From assembly GCF_000002425.4 (NCBI RefSeq), contig NC_037257.1, forward strand, positions 11,780,627 to 11,844,626: DNA of 64,000 nucleotides, read 5' to 3'. Numbering within the stretch: position 1 is the stretch's first letter; the number at the start of each line of letters is the position of its first letter. The notes under the pieces are model-generated. The model was given only the letters and a program-made list of their open reading frames with translations, did not search any database and was not told the DNA's origin. Of the stretch, positions 48,146-62,144 are shown in pieces. This DNA is from Physcomitrium patens. Lineage: Eukaryota > Streptophyta > Bryopsida > Funariales > Funariaceae. A program made the position numbers and the translations under genes.

Positions 48146-51100
48146 AATGCCTAGGAAAAGTCGATGCGATATAAAATTGGTATAAAAGTAATTTTTTTCT
48201 TTAAAGCAATAAATGATGCTTTGACTTCTTTATTCCACTCAAGTTTGTCTTTACAAGTCAAACAAGTAAGTAGAGCTACAACTTGAAAAAAGTTTTTGAT
48301 AAAGATTTGGTAATAATTAGAAAAGCTCAAAAAGCATTGGACATCTTTTATTGTTCTTGGGATCTTTCAATCTATAACAGTTTGGACCTTCTTTGGATCC
48401 ATTATAAGGCCTTCATTAGAAATGATATATCTCAAAAAGTCAACTTGAGTAGTGTGGAATATGTACTTTTCTATCTTCATGTATAATCCTGCATTTCTTA
48501 GTTTTTATAACACATGACAAACATGAACTTCATGCTCTTTTGTTTTCTTAGAATACGTTAAAATGTCATCCAAATAACATATAACAAAATCATCAAGAAA
48601 CTTACAAAAGACATCATTTATTAGATGTTGAAAAATAGCTAGTATATTTGTGAGTCGAAAAGGCATGATATTATATTCAAAATGTTCATACCTAGTTTGA
48701 AAAGCAATCTTCCATTCATCTTTTTTTTTTTTATTGATATAGAGTAGGTTATATGCTCTTTGTAGATTTATTTTTGTATAGAACTTTACTTGATTTAGTT
48801 GATAAAAAATTCTTAAAATTAAAAGCAAAGGATATCTATTTGTCACAGATATACTCAAGTAATTCAGTAATTACATATATAAATAGGTAGAAGTAAGTAA
48901 AAGTAGATAAAAATAAGTTAATTCTATAGTATTTAGTGTGGAAGCTTCTTAGAAGCTTCATAGATACTACTTTGATTTTATAGGTATCTTTAATTGATTT
49001 TTTGGATTAGAAACGTGGTCAACAAGTTGGCCATGTGCCACACATGTTGTTAGCTTGAAGACCAAGCTAACAATGCGGTCCACACGTAGAAAAACTTGTC
49101 TTATAAGTTAAGGCATGTGTCCTACAAAGTCAACACATATTGGAGGTCCTATAGAACGTTGTCACGTAGCTCCCAGTTAGATAGTATAAATAGAAACAAG
49201 AATGAAGCCTTCTTCACTCTTATCAACTCTTTTCTTGTTTCCACTCTAGTTTCAAGAGTCTTCATGTTTTCTAGTCTTTGGCAATAGCCATTCTAGTTCC
49301 TCTTTCAATATACATACTTGTTTATTTATATTTTGTTACTTTTCTTTGAGTGAAGGCTCACTTGTTTGAATTGCTTTTTCATCGAGTTCTTATCCTTGAC
49401 ACTATTCTTCATGGTGATTTCATTAAGTTCTCAATAATCTATACACATCTGCAAAGATGATCTTTTTTCTTCACAAATAAGATAGGAGTGTTAGTTGGAG
49501 ATTTAGAATGGCGTATAAAATTCTATCTTAATTTTTTATTAATGTATTCTTTGAGTATACCCAATTCATTTTATAATAGGCTATAGATTTGTCCAAATGG
49601 TAGTTGAATTCCTTCTTGAAGATCTATGGTATAATCATAAGAATAATGCTTCAAAAGAATATTTGTATTTTTTTTTTCAAAAACATCTTGAAAATCTTGA
49701 TACTGGCTTGGAATACCACTTAATATCTTTTCACTATCAACAATGGACATGGAATATAGAGAAAAAGATGACCCTTCATTTGTAGCTTGGATGAAAGCAT
49801 TTGCACCTACCAATAAGAGTTTGGATATACTAGACTTATTGATTTCTACTTGCTTAGTAAGATCTTGGAATAAACTATAGAAAAAATGAAGATAGCAAGA
49901 AATCCAATCTATCTGAGGATTATATCTTTTTAACCATAATAATCCTAGAATGATTAAATTAGAATGAGATTTAGTGACATTAAATATTATTAAACTATTA
50001 TGACTACTAGTTGCTACTTTTATAAGAATAGTTTCATGTGTAACATTCCTAAAAGATAATGAACATTCATCTATTACTTCTACATGCATAAGTTTGATTT
50101 TCTTAAATAAAGATATATCTTGTTTTTTGACAAAGTCTTCATCTATAAAAGAAGCTGAGGCTCTTGAATCCAACAATACTAAGACTTTGTGATTTTTTGA
50201 TCCTAAATAGACTTCTATTATAAAACAAGGTAAAGAATCAGAAGAGAGAATATGACCTTTGTTAAATGCTACATATGATTCCAATTGAATAGTTCTTATT
50301 GTAACTAAAGTAACTTATTTTTTGATACATTGTCTTCTTTGGCAATCGTGCTTTTCATTTTATAATTGTATTGTTTCTTTGAAAAATGTTGAGCAATATG
50401 TTTAGCTTCTCTACAATATAAGGATAAGTCATCTTGACATTGTTGATTCTTTTCCTTCTTTGTGAAGGATTTAAAACATGTCGTATCAATTTGCATTAGT
50501 TCTAACTTTGATAAATAAGTTTTTGAAAACTTAAGAGCTGCCATCATTATTTGATTTGTTCCTCTCCAGCCATATCTTTATTTTTGATGTCTTTCAAATA
50601 ATTGATTGTCACATGCAATGGCTTGAGCAATACATTGTTCAAAAGATTCTATCTTTGGCTTTATCAATAACAAGTCTTTGACATTATCCTTCAATCCATA
50701 TCAAAATTGATTGATAAGAGCTTTGTCATTTTAGTCCTTATCATAAGCAACATATATAGTGGCTGATCGTGATCTTTGCTATAAAAATGAGAGCTTGGTC
50801 TTTTCTACTCTTTCTCAATCACTTTCTTTGAATGTGGCAGTAAATACTTCTAGGAATGAATTCAAATCATAAAAGAATTATGAATCTTTTTTCATTAAAG
50901 ATGCAAATTAAAAGAAAACACTTCCTAAAAGAAGTGCACCTATGAATCTGACTTGATTAAATCCATTGAGGTATTGGAAAGAATGTAACTTTAGATAGAG
51001 CTTGACTTGTTATAAAAATGCTCAAAATTTTGATCTTGTTCCATCAAACTTCTTAGGCATACTAAGCCTTGTCCCCGACATGCTTATAAAAGTAAAACTC

Positions 51101-51270
51101 CCTAGATTTGGTTGTAAGGTTGATCTACTTGCTTCCTTCAACTACACAACTTCTTGCCTTAGACTCTGAATTTCTTTAATAGGTATAAGCATAGTACCTC
51201 TATGATTCACATTAGAAATTGTAAAATTTCCATTCTTAGAGTACTGACAAGCTCATGAAGATTTGCAATA
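48146..51270 (-). pseudogene. E1 decayed RT, protease and gag
   Basis: Minus-strand relic interrupted by the reversed solo LTR. 48505-48858 still reads RT with CYLDDILTYSKK and FEYNIMPF; 49571-50284 reads protease with LLDSRASASF (the Gly of the active site changed) and the downstream WLKRYNPQIDW block; 50305-50547 is the gag zinc-knuckle region. Beyond 50550 gag can only be followed by alignment to E2. Confidence 0.85.
48841..49401 (+). mobile_element. Solo LTR of the E2 family, opposite orientation
   Basis: 561 bp, TGTCA...TTGACA, the reverse complement of the E2 LTR with point changes, flanked by perfect CTATT duplications (48836-48840 and 49402-49406). E1 RT homology continues on both sides. 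This is the expected product of LTR-LTR recombination after an independent insertion. Confidence 0.93.
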
Positions 51271-51563
51271 GTTACAAATTTATTCTGACTTTTGTTAAGA
51301 GTAGCATCTATAATCTTTCTTTCTATAAGCAACTCAAACAAATTTAAAAAGTTAAATTAGAGGAGGATAACCCTTAACCTCTATTAAAAAATTTTATAAA
51401 GAAGGATAATTCACTCTCTTTAAGGAAAAGATCAATATTAGAAAACAAGATTTTTTATTTAAAGGTGGATGGTTTGCAACCTTCAAAATATAATAATAGA
51501 AGTAGAGTAATCCACTCACTTCTAAAAAAAGATAAAAATAATATGTTAGCACTCTTGTCAAAT

Positions 51564-52114
51564 TATCAAAGTCATGAATCTTGAAGAAAGAAAATCTTCA
51601 ATTTATTCTTGTATCAGTGAAGAGAATTAGAAAGTCATTCAAAAAATAATGTAATATTTAACTAGAATGGCTATTGCCAAAAACAAGAAGACTTGAAAGT
51701 CTTGAAAGAAGACTAAGGACTAGAAATATGTTGAGAAGAGTGAAGAAGGCTTTACTCTTACTTCTATATATACTCTCTAAGTAAGAGCTACATGACAATA
51801 ATCTATAGGACCTTCAACATGTATTGACTTTATTAGCCACATGTCTTAACTTGCAAGGCAAATTATCTATGTATGTACCACATAGTTAGCTTGTTTGACA
51901 AGCTATTACATGGAATTAATTTGTTCTACAAGCTACCAATACATGGTTAATTTCTTGGCTAAGTTTTCAACCTATAAATACATCTAAAGTCAAAATTGTG
52001 TCTATGAAGCTTTTACGAAGCTTTTCTAGAAAACTTTATAAAATTAATCTATATTTACGTACTTCTATCTAATCATATAAGTAACTATTGAGATAAATAT
52101 ATATATTTGTGACA
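51564..52114 (-). repeat. E1 5' LTR
   Basis: 551 bp. On its inner side (51551-51563) lies the self-complementary PBS segment, sense TTGACAAGAGT, here an exact match. Confidence 0.88.
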
Positions 52115-52477
52115 AATAGTGTTTCTTGTTGAAGCTTATGCATGGCCGCAAGGTCCTTCTTTAAATTGCTTACTATTTGAGTTCTATAAAACTCTTTGTT
52201 TGAGCATTAATCTAGCACTACAAATGTAGAGGTTGATACCAAAATAAATTATGTTCTTGCATGTCATGTAAAAATTGTCTCTCTATTGCAATCTCTAAAC
52301 TTTGAAGCTTTGATCAAATCATCTTTTAAAGGACTTAGATTACAAGAAGGTTTTTTATATCTAAATTAATAATAACAATTAAATGCACAATCTTAGAAAC
52401 ATACTCTTGAAGCAAAATAAATCCATTTAGTAAGCTTGCTAGTAAATTTATTTGATTCTATAAGTTATTTCATAGGT
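52115..52477. other. Spacer between E1 and E3
   Basis: 363 bp of AT-rich DNA between the outward LTR ends of two oppositely oriented elements. No homology recognised. Confidence 0.5.
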
Positions 52478-52943
52478 TATCAACAATATACACAAGTAAA
52501 TCAATAATTATCTATATGATTAAATAAAAGTAAATAAAAGTAAATAAAAATAGATTAATTCTATAATATCTTCTATAGAAGCTACTTAAAAGCTTTATAG
52601 ATGCTACTTTGATTTTATAGGTATCTATAATTGATTTTTTAGATTTAAAATATGATCAATAAGTTAGCCATGTGCCACACATGTTGGTAGCATGAATAAT
52701 AAGTTAACTACATGGCCCACTCATAAAAAACTTACCTTGTAAGTTAAGGCCTGTATCGTACAAAGTCAACACATATTAGAAGTCCTATAGAACATCGCCA
52801 CATAGCTCTTAATTAGATAATATATATAGAGGCAAGAGTGAAGCCTTCTTCACTCTTGTCAACTCCTTTCTTGGTTATAGTTTAGATTTAAGAGTCTCTA
52901 GTTTTTTTGTCTTTTGGTAATAGCCATTTCAAATATTTTTTTA

Positions 52944-52981
<38 letters not shown>

Positions 52982-53061
52982 ATTTATCACTATTTTATCA
53001 CTTTTCTTTTAACAAAGGATTTTTAAATTTATGTATCTTCTTCAAGTTCATGTCTTTGATA
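52478..53061 (+). repeat. E3 5' LTR
   Basis: Begins TATCA and ends TTTGATA, the family termini after transitions. Retains the TATA box and the second hairpin arm (CACTCTTGTCAACTCC). Confidence 0.82.
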
Positions 53062-56000
53062 GATTGAGAAGAGTACACTTATAATAATAGAGCTTTGTCT
53101 TTTTTTGATTAAGAATAGATTATCCATTTTTGTTGATAAGACATAAGTGTATTAGAAGTTTTGAATTATCCTTTTTTAAACTTATATTATTGTTAGTATC
53201 TTCTTTGTTCTTGAGTCCACTCTTCTTCTTGTGTTGAGCAATATTAGACATTCAATTTCTAAGTCTTGTCATGGCAAAGCTTATTGAAATAAAAAATGCA
53301 ATGTCATAAATACAAGAACAATTGAAAGAATTAATGCCTGCGATGCATCAATTTAGTTTACCACTATAACGAGCAACAAGAATAGTAGGAAGTAAAGATA
53401 TAGATATGATTGGAGCTAGTTCAACATCTGCTTTCAATCATGCCTCTTCTCATATGGTAGAATATTCTTTTAATACTAAAGAACCAAGAGTTGCCTTGCT
53501 TAAGAAGTTTTATGGCACAAATTCTAAATTTTGAGGATTTATCAATCAAGTGTAACTTATGATTGAATTTCAACCCCAAAGCTATCTAACTCTAGGATCA
53601 CAAGTTAAATTCATTGGTACACTTCTTTTAGGTTAAGCATTATCATGGTTTTCATATTTTAAAAAAAAAATAATATTGGATAATTTCGAGGCTTTTTTAG
53701 TAGAATTTCGATCCATGTATGGAAAATATGATACAACTCATATTGCAACCAACAAGATCTATATTTTATAAAAAGGCAATTGATCCATAATATTATATGC
53801 TTCATAATTTTGATAACTTACAACTAATGTGAAGTGGGATGATAGTACACTTATTAGCCAATTTTTCTATGGATTACAATATGAAGTAAAGAAATTGATG
53901 TTCAACCTATTTGATCCTTAAATTTTAGATCAAGCAATTGATTTTGATGTGAAAAAAGATAATATATTGAAAAATGAGTTTGTCTAGCTACAATAGGACC
54001 TAAATGGCTAGAACCTTCTACAATACTTAATGAAGGTCCTATTCTCTCCTCAAAACCATCTTCTTGTTTTACATTAAACATTATTTTAGGACATATATAT
54101 TACAAAGCCTATACCTTATTAGTTTCAAGATTCTTAGCATGTTTCTTAGATGAAAAATTTCCTAAAAGATTTAACATATCTTTAGTAAAGAAAACTAAAC
54201 TTGTTCACGTAGAAGTCATAGATGGTCATCCGCTATCTTCTGGAGATGTTATTCATAAAATCATTCCTATAGAAGTAACAACCAATGGTCATAATAGCTT
54301 TGTAGTATTTAATATCATTAGATCTCTTTTTAATTCAATCATTTTAGGCTTATCATGGTTAAAAAAATATAATCTTTGAATAAATTAGATTTCTCATACT
54401 TTTGACTTTTCTAAAAGTATAAATAAGAGTGTAGTTAATCAAGTAGAAAATCACAAGTCTAATAAAATTAAACCTATATTTATAGGTGTAAGAGCTTTTT
54501 TGTATGCTGTAAAAAAAAGATTACCTTGTGTCATTTATGCCACACTTTTTTCTAATGGTATAAAGACTTCAAGTGGCATTTCAAGCCAATATGAAGAACT
54601 TTAAGATTTTTTTGAGAAAAAAAATACAAATTCTCTTTTAGAATATCAATCCTATGACTGCTCAATTAACTTTTAAGAAATAGCACAACTGCCATTTGGA
54701 TCAATCTATAATTTATCACAAAACAATTTGGCCAAATTTAAATATTATATTGAAAAGAATCTAGCTAAGAACTTTATACGCCATTCCAAATCTCCAACAT
54801 AAGTCCTAATTCTATTTGTGAAGAAAAAAGATGGATCATTATGGATGTGTATTGATTATCAAAGATTTAATAAGATTACTATCAAGAATAGGTACCCACT
54901 ACATTTAATATGTAGACTTCTTAATCAGTTGAATCAAGCTAAGATCTATAAAAAAATAGATCTACAAAGAGCATATAATTTGGTATAAATTAAAGTAGGA
55001 GATGAATAGAAGACTACATTTTGAACCAAGTATAGACATTTTGAATATAATGTCATGCCTTTTGGACTTACAAATGCACTAGCAACTTTTCAACATCTTA
55101 TGAATGATATTTTTTAAAAAAATTTAGACAATTTTATTATCTGTTATATAGATGACATCTTAATCTGTTCTAAGAATATAGAAGAATATGAACTTCATGT
55201 TTGTCTTGTATTGCAAAAATTAAGAGATGCAAGATCTTATGCTAAGGTAAAAAATTGTATACTCAATACTATTTAAGTTGACTTTTTAGGTTACATCATT
55301 TCAAACAATAGACTTATGATAGTTCTTAAGAAAGTTTAAACTATTATGAATTGAAAGATCTCAAAAATGATCCAAAATATCCAATGTTTTTTGAGATTTC
55401 CACTTATTATTGAATCTTCATCAAGGGCTTCCTTCAAATTGCAACTCTATTTATATATTTGACTTGTAAAGACAAACTTCAATGGAATCAAAAAGGGGAG
55501 GCAACATTTTAAGCTTTAGAGATAAGCTTTGCTCTTGCATCAATCTTGTATTGAGTTGACTTCTCTAAGACATTCTTTATGGAAACATATATATCAAACT
55601 TTGATTTAAGTGCCATATTATCATAAATGGAAATAGATGATAAACTTCATTTGGTACCTTTTTATTTCAAGAGATTTTCAGCAATCGAGATTAATTATAA
55701 GATCTACGACAAAGAACTTATTGTAATTGTGGATTATTTTCAAGAATGGTATCATTATCTAAAAGGCACTTCCAATCTAATCACTGTATATGAATGACAA
55801 GAACTTTAAGTATTTCAAGTCAGCTTCTGTTTTAAATTATTACCATACTAATTGAAGCATGTCTTTGTCAAGATTTGAATTCAATATCACTTATCAGCCA
55901 AGAAAATAACAAGATTTGTTCAATGTCCTTTCTAGATTTTCTTATTTTGTATCTAAAGAAAAAAATTTAAATTTTGATCAACAAAAGATAATTTTATTAA

Positions 56001-57568
56001 AGCTAGAATAATTTCATCTTCGAGCAATGAAATCAACATTGACTATTGATTCAATTTTTTTCAAACAAATTCAATCAAGTATGTCGTTTAATCCTCTTGT
56101 TAATGATATCAAGAATATTTCTTCTAAGTCTTGTAATACTTCTAAGTTTGAATTCAAGAACAACCTACTTTATTTCAAATGATGCCTATATGTGCCAAAA
56201 AGAGAAGCATGTTTACGTATTCTTCAAGTACGTTACAACATTTCAACAATAAGATATTTTTAATACAGTAAGATTTTGCAATTAATATCTAAAGATTTTT
56301 GGTGGCTACAAATGTAGAAGGCTATAAAAGACTTTATTGAATTTTGTGACATTAGTTCAAGGTCAAAAACTCTTCAGCATTGATCTTATGGACTTCTTCA
56401 ACCAATACCTATTCCAAAACAACTATGGTCTTTTATTTCTATGGATTTTATTATAGATCTTTTAATCTTAGTATCATATAATTTCATATTTGTAATAGTA
56501 TATCATTTTACCAAAATGACACATTTTGTATTATATACAAAATCTATCATAAATAAAAAAACTGCTAAGCTTTTCCTTGAAAATATCTATTGATATCATG
56601 GATTGTCAAAAGATATTTTATCACATAGAGAGACTCAATTTCTATCAAGATTTTAAAGGTAGACATAAAGCTTTCTTTGGTCTTTTATCTTCAAATTGAT
56701 AGACAAACAGAGCCCATAAACCAAGTTTTGGAATAATACTTAAGGTGTACCATCAATCATTAACAAGACAATTGGAGAAGCCTCTTACTATTGGCAGAGT
56801 TTGCTTATAATAATATATTGCATATTTCTATGCATTAAATATCTTGCTTTGTCAGTTATGATTACCATCCATGACTTGATACTTTTGACTTTTCAAAAGT
56901 TAATAAGCCTACGATAGAAGATATGGCAAATCATTTGTCATAGCTACATGTAACAATAAAGGTGCAATTAAAAGAAGCTCAAGAACGACAAAAGATCAAC
57001 GCAGATGCCTATCAAAAGGAACAACTATAATTTAATATAGGTAATAAAATATAGTTACTTTGTTGTAATATCAAGACTACTCGTTCTTGTAATAAGTTGG
57101 ACTATCGTAGGCTTCGATTTTTTCTTATTTGTATACAAATCAATCCAATTGCTTATTGATTATATCTATTAGAGGCAATGAAGATCCATCCTATGTTTTA
57201 CATGTCTTTTTTTAAATCATATATGACTATGAACATATCAAGAAAAAAATAAGCTCTACCTCCTCTTATAAAAGTGGACAATAATAAAAAAAATTGAAGT
57301 GGGAGGAGTTTTAGATTCAAGGCGACGCCAAAATAAATTAAAATATCTTGTCTATTGGCACAGATATGATATTAGTGAACATACATGGAAGCTAGTAAGG
57401 AATCTTACAAATGTAGCAAAGGTGGTGGAAGCTTTTCATTGATGACATCTATCAAAATCAAGATGAAAAATAGTAAGTCTTTGCTATAAAAGAAACAAGG
57501 TCCAGGGATGATTGCATTCTATTTTCTATCTTTTTTTGTAACTTTTGTATATTAGTGATGCTAAGGAG

Positions 57569-57935
57569 ATGGAGAACCAACAATCAATAGATTCAACTCT
57601 AGAGCTTTTATTTGCGGACTTACCACATGAGACATTGTGATTGTATCAATCTTTAAGACAATAAAATAGAGATGAAGATCCTCAAGAACAACATGTCTTT
57701 TTTTAAATAGATGGCAAGATACAACATGTTTGATATCATGAGCTTGGAAGAGACTCTTAATGTTTGGTGATTTTATTAGAAGTAGAAACAACTCTTCTTG
57801 GTGTTTCAAATGTTTTATTTGAAGGAAGTTATGAAGGCCTCAACAATGACCAAAAAATAGGGTGGTGTTTTTCTTCTAGTATGACATAGTATCAATGGCT
57901 AAGAAGGCCTATCAACCATCTTTAAAGAGACCAAA
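57569..57935 (+). pseudogene. E3 relic of the third ORF
   Basis: Starts ATGGAGAACCAACAATC like the E2 frame and keeps FADLPHETL, NRDEDPQEQHV, LVILLEV, LFEGSYEGLNNDQ and RPINHL between stops and small shifts. A second copy of the same protein outside E2. Confidence 0.75.
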
Positions 57936-58268
57936 GATCGGAATATGTAGCAAATATAATTTGTCGCATCTTGGATTTTTTCAACATATGAAAACCACTT
58001 CTAGAAGAACTTGTATTTAGAAGGAGGGGAGAGGGGTAATATCACAAACATATCCATCTAAACCAATAATTACCTATATGATGAAATAAAAGTAGGTAAA
58101 AATAGATTATTTCCATAATATCTTCTATAGAAGCTTTTGAGAAGCTTCATAGATATTGCTTTGATTTTATAGGTGTCTATAATTGATTTTTTAGGTTTGA
58201 AATGTGGTCAAAAAGTTGGCCATATGCCACACATATTGGTAGCTTAAAGAACAAGCTAATTATGTAGA

Positions 58269-60186
58269 TTAATTTTAGTAAATTTAGACTCTATTGCATA
58301 AAAAATTTTACTCTCTAATTTTAAAATAATCAAATATCTATTGTAATGTTATTGAACAATAAGTCAAATGGCAAGTACCTATATCAAAGTATTGAAATGT
58401 ATAGCTTGTCCTATAAAAAAGTAATGTTAATCTTTATGAAGTCATGAGCACTTATAGTATTAATGAAAAAGTTTATAGCATGTTCTTTCTAATTTGTATT
58501 AGATTCTTTATAAGTTTAAAAATTAGCATACCAAAGCATATTAGACCCTCATCCCTAAAATAAAAATACACTTAAATATTTCATAAATGTAAGAAATGCA
58601 CTGCAAGGTGCCTCCACTTTATTAACTAAGAAAAGAGGGCAATCATTAGTCTTAGATATAAACAAAGAAATCTAATGAGTATCTAAAATATCATCAACTT
58701 TGTATCTAATATGTTGTTTGATTCTAAATAGTGTTTTTGTAAGTACCTAAGATAAGACCAAGTTGGTCCAAATTTAACAATATCAATAGATATAAGAGTT
58801 CTATATTATAGCATCTACAAAAGTTAGAGAACCTAAGAACTGATGAATATATTGCTCAACCTCTAAAAACTTTATTTAAATGTCATCCAATAAAAATATA
58901 TTTTAAAAAATATGGCTAAGTAATATAGTTTGATATATAAACTTCTATTGCATGAAGCACATCAAATTTGCAAATAGACTAAAAAAATGGTCATTTAAAC
59001 CTCCATCTACCCTTGAATATGAATGACCTTGGTAAGACCATGTAAAATTCTTATTTATTAGATGCCAACATATGGAGTAAATAAAGACAAATGATAATAA
59101 ATGCACTGATTTTTTTAAAGTATCTAATAAGGTCACAATCTCTTAGTATTGTTGAGATAGTTTTGTATATATATTTTCTACAAAAAATAGATCTTTGAAA
59201 TATTTATTAAAATTTCCAGAAATAAAAAATTGAACAAAATGATAATTTTGTTTTTTTTTTAGAATTAGTGTATTAGGTAAGTTTGATGCTAATGCACTAC
59301 AATAATATAGAGCCTCCAACAACATAATTATAGTAGTTGATAAAATTATTATAGAAATATATATATATATATAGATATATTTTCATTGGTAAATCACCTT
59401 GGTTTAATCTATGCTTATTTAGTTTAATTTTCTAAATCAAAATCAAAATAATAAAGTACTTGCTAACAAAATAAAATATTATAGTTAGTAGTATTAATCA
59501 ATATACACTTTAGAAACAGGTGTAAGTAAGGTGGTTTAGATCCAATGCAAAAAATCAACTACAATAGTTGTCTAGTATAGCTAATAGCTTGCTTTGTGCC
59601 CCTTATTGAAGTAAGAATGGTGAAAAGACAAGTTTTAAGGTTTGTAGCCTTCAAACCTAATTCTTTAACAAATTGCTTGCTAATCATGATTGGTTAATCA
59701 ACAAAGTCCATCTTACATTGTAAAAATATAGCCTAAGTAGTGTTGTTGCTAATTTGGCTAACAACTAAAATATTGTTGTTATTAATTAGTTGTACTACTT
59801 GTGAACTCAAGTTTTAGTATTCTTGAAAAAATTTAGCTACGATAAGTAATAAATATGCTACTTATGTAGTCAATGGTGCATCAAATAAAGTATTTAAATT
59901 TATTTGTTATAAAACACTTTCATTAAAAGATGCAATGGTTTTAATTACAAGCTTTACTTGCAACTTAGCCAAATTATTATTTATTGAAGGTTCAATGATT
60001 GCTTAAATGACCTTATCTTCTAATATCTTATAAATTAAATAAAAAACCCTTCTTGGCTTAAAATTTAAAGCCAACATATAAACACTAGAGAAAACATGCA
60101 TTTGTAGTACTTTTTCATCCAAAGTTTTTGAAATGTCTCTAATGAAATTTTTTGTATCTTATGTTGAAGATAAAATATGACTTATT
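58269..60186. other. AT-rich, probably transposon-derived, not identified
   Basis: No open frame beyond about 60 codons and no recognisable domain. A (TA)n tract lies near 59358-59378. Wording in both strands suggests old retroelement sequence, but no family could be fixed. Confidence 0.4.
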
Positions 60187-62144
60187 GTTCCCACTCAAGT
60201 TTGTCTTTATAAATCATACGTGTTAGTAGAGTTGCAATTTGAGAAGATTTCTTAATACAAATTTAATAAAAATTAGCAAATCTTTAGTATGAATTCTTAT
60301 AAAATATAAAGTTTTTGGTTAGATTTTTATTAATCTCAGTTGTTTAAGTTCTTCCAACTCATTTTGTAATAAATTATATATAGGTTCAAATGGAAATTGA
60401 AAAATCATAAGGACAATGCTTTGGAAGAATATTTGCATTTTTTTACTAAAAAATATCTTAATAATTTAGATATCAGATTAGAATATTATTTAAAATTCTT
60501 CACTTTTAAAAATGAATGTAATATAAAAATAAATAAAAAAGTGATGCTTCTTTTGCAACATGCATAAAAGTTCTTGTATCCACAAATAAAGATTTAATTT
60601 TATTAGGCTTAAAAATTTTTATTTGATAAATTTTTATTTATATTTTCTAAAAACTTAAAACTATAAAAAATCTAATCTATTTGAGGATTATAATTTTTTA
60701 ATCATAAGAAACTTAAAATAACTTGATTAAAAATAAATCTAATTATATTAAATTTTATTCAGTTATTATAATTATTTATTGTTACATCTATAAAAATAAT
60801 TTTATATAATATTTAAAAATAGTAAAAAAATTAAAATATTTCTTTATCAATTTTTATATCTTTAAATTTTGAATTTTTATGTTAAAAAGATGTTAATATT
60901 GCTATTAAATTAAAAAATTATTGAAGTCTACTTATTAAGCTTTTAGATTGAAATTTAAAAAGATAATTGTCAAAATTCACAACAAAGTCAATTTCTTGAC
61001 TTAATATTTGAAGATGAAGTAAGTTTAGCTTCAAATTTTATTCATATTTTAATTTGTAGAAAAATTAGCTAATAATTACAACATGATCTAATTTCATATT
61101 GATTATAAGTTGTCAAAATTATAAAACATATAATATTATTAATTGACTATTTTGATATGAAACGCAATTCTTTTTGGTTGCAATATAAATCATATCATGT
61201 TCACTATACATAGATCAAAATTTTACCAAAAAAACCTCCAAATTATCCAATATTGCATCATGTTGTTAAAAGAATAGATGAAAATCATAATAATATAGAA
61301 TCTAAAAGCAATATTTCAATAAATCTAATTTGTGACTTTAGATTTGGACAAATTTTGGAGTTGAAGCTAAATCACAAGTCTAATTTAATTGATAAATATT
61401 TAAACTTTGATCTTATATTATTAAAAAAAATTAACATAATAACGCTTGGTCCTCTAATGCTTAAATAATATTCTATACTATGAGAAGTATTATGATTTAG
61501 TATACATATTAAACCAGCTCCAATCATCTATATATCTTTACTTATAACTAATATTGTTTCTCTTTATGGTGGTAAAATAAGTTGATGCATTGTAAGCATT
61601 GACTCTATGATTTGCTCTTGCATTTATACCATTGTATTTTTTATTTTTAAAAGTTTTGTTATAATATAATAATAAAAAAGAATATATTTAATATCATTCA
61701 AGATAAATAAAAGAGATGACTCTAGAAGAAAGAAGATCCTAAGAACAATATCATTTTACAAGTGAGTGATTTGTAACTTCTAATTTGCTTTTGTTTCATT
61801 AAAAATAGAAGTAATCTATTCTTAATTAAGAAAATATAAAGCTTTAATATTATAAATTTATCCTTGTCAATTTTTCAAGAATAAACTAGAAGATTTGTAG
61901 TACATATATATATAAAAAAAATTAATGTACAAGGCAAGTTTTTTATATATGTGCTACATGGCCAACTTGTTGGCTAAGTTTTTAACCAACTAATCATCTA
62001 CATACATGTATAAAATCAAATCCAAATCTATATAGCTTCTAAAAAGCTTCATCTAAAGGTATTATTTAATTTATCTTCTTTTACTTATTTCTACCTAACT
62101 CTTCTTATATAAATAATTTTTAATATTAATTATGTTCATTATAC
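60187..62144 (-). mobile_element. E4: truncated, heavily decayed chromovirus
   Basis: Minus strand. Aligns piecewise with E2: RNase H about 60187-60290, RT start about 60310-60400, protease about 60540-60900, gag about 60950-61660 and a shortened 5' LTR about 61873-62144 with an internal deletion. The 3' half is missing. The PBS segment next to the LTR (about 61862-61872) survives in part. Confidence 0.75.

Larger units (their letters stand above)
37475..52114 (-). mobile_element. E1: old chromovirus (Ty3/gypsy) carrying three later insertions
   Basis: Minus-strand element bounded by two 551-bp LTRs (37475-38025 and 51564-52114). Both LTRs now begin TATCA where the family has TGTCA. Flanking 5-mers AAAAG (37470-37474) and AATAG (52115-52119) differ at one base, a likely aged target duplication. 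Its internal sequence resumes across each insertion: integrase 38090-39172 then 45567-46073, RNase H/RT 48146-48840, RT start/protease/gag 49402-51270. It lacks about 490 bp that E2 has between PPT and chromodomain, and about 320 bp near 45840. All frames are broken. Confidence 0.9.
52478..58268 (+). mobile_element. E3: decayed chromovirus, plus strand, 3' LTR truncated
   Basis: 5' LTR 52478-53061 (lengthened by a TA tract near 52950-52978), PBS region 53063-53075, gag from about 53270, protease about 54050-54600, RT about 54730-55250, RNase H about 55500-55850, integrase about 56280-57000, chromodomain about 57290-57440, third ORF 57569-57935, purine-rich tract 58020-58039, then the start of a 3' LTR from 58040 that loses homology near 58268. 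Same family and gene order as E2 but full of stops and indels. Confidence 0.88.
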
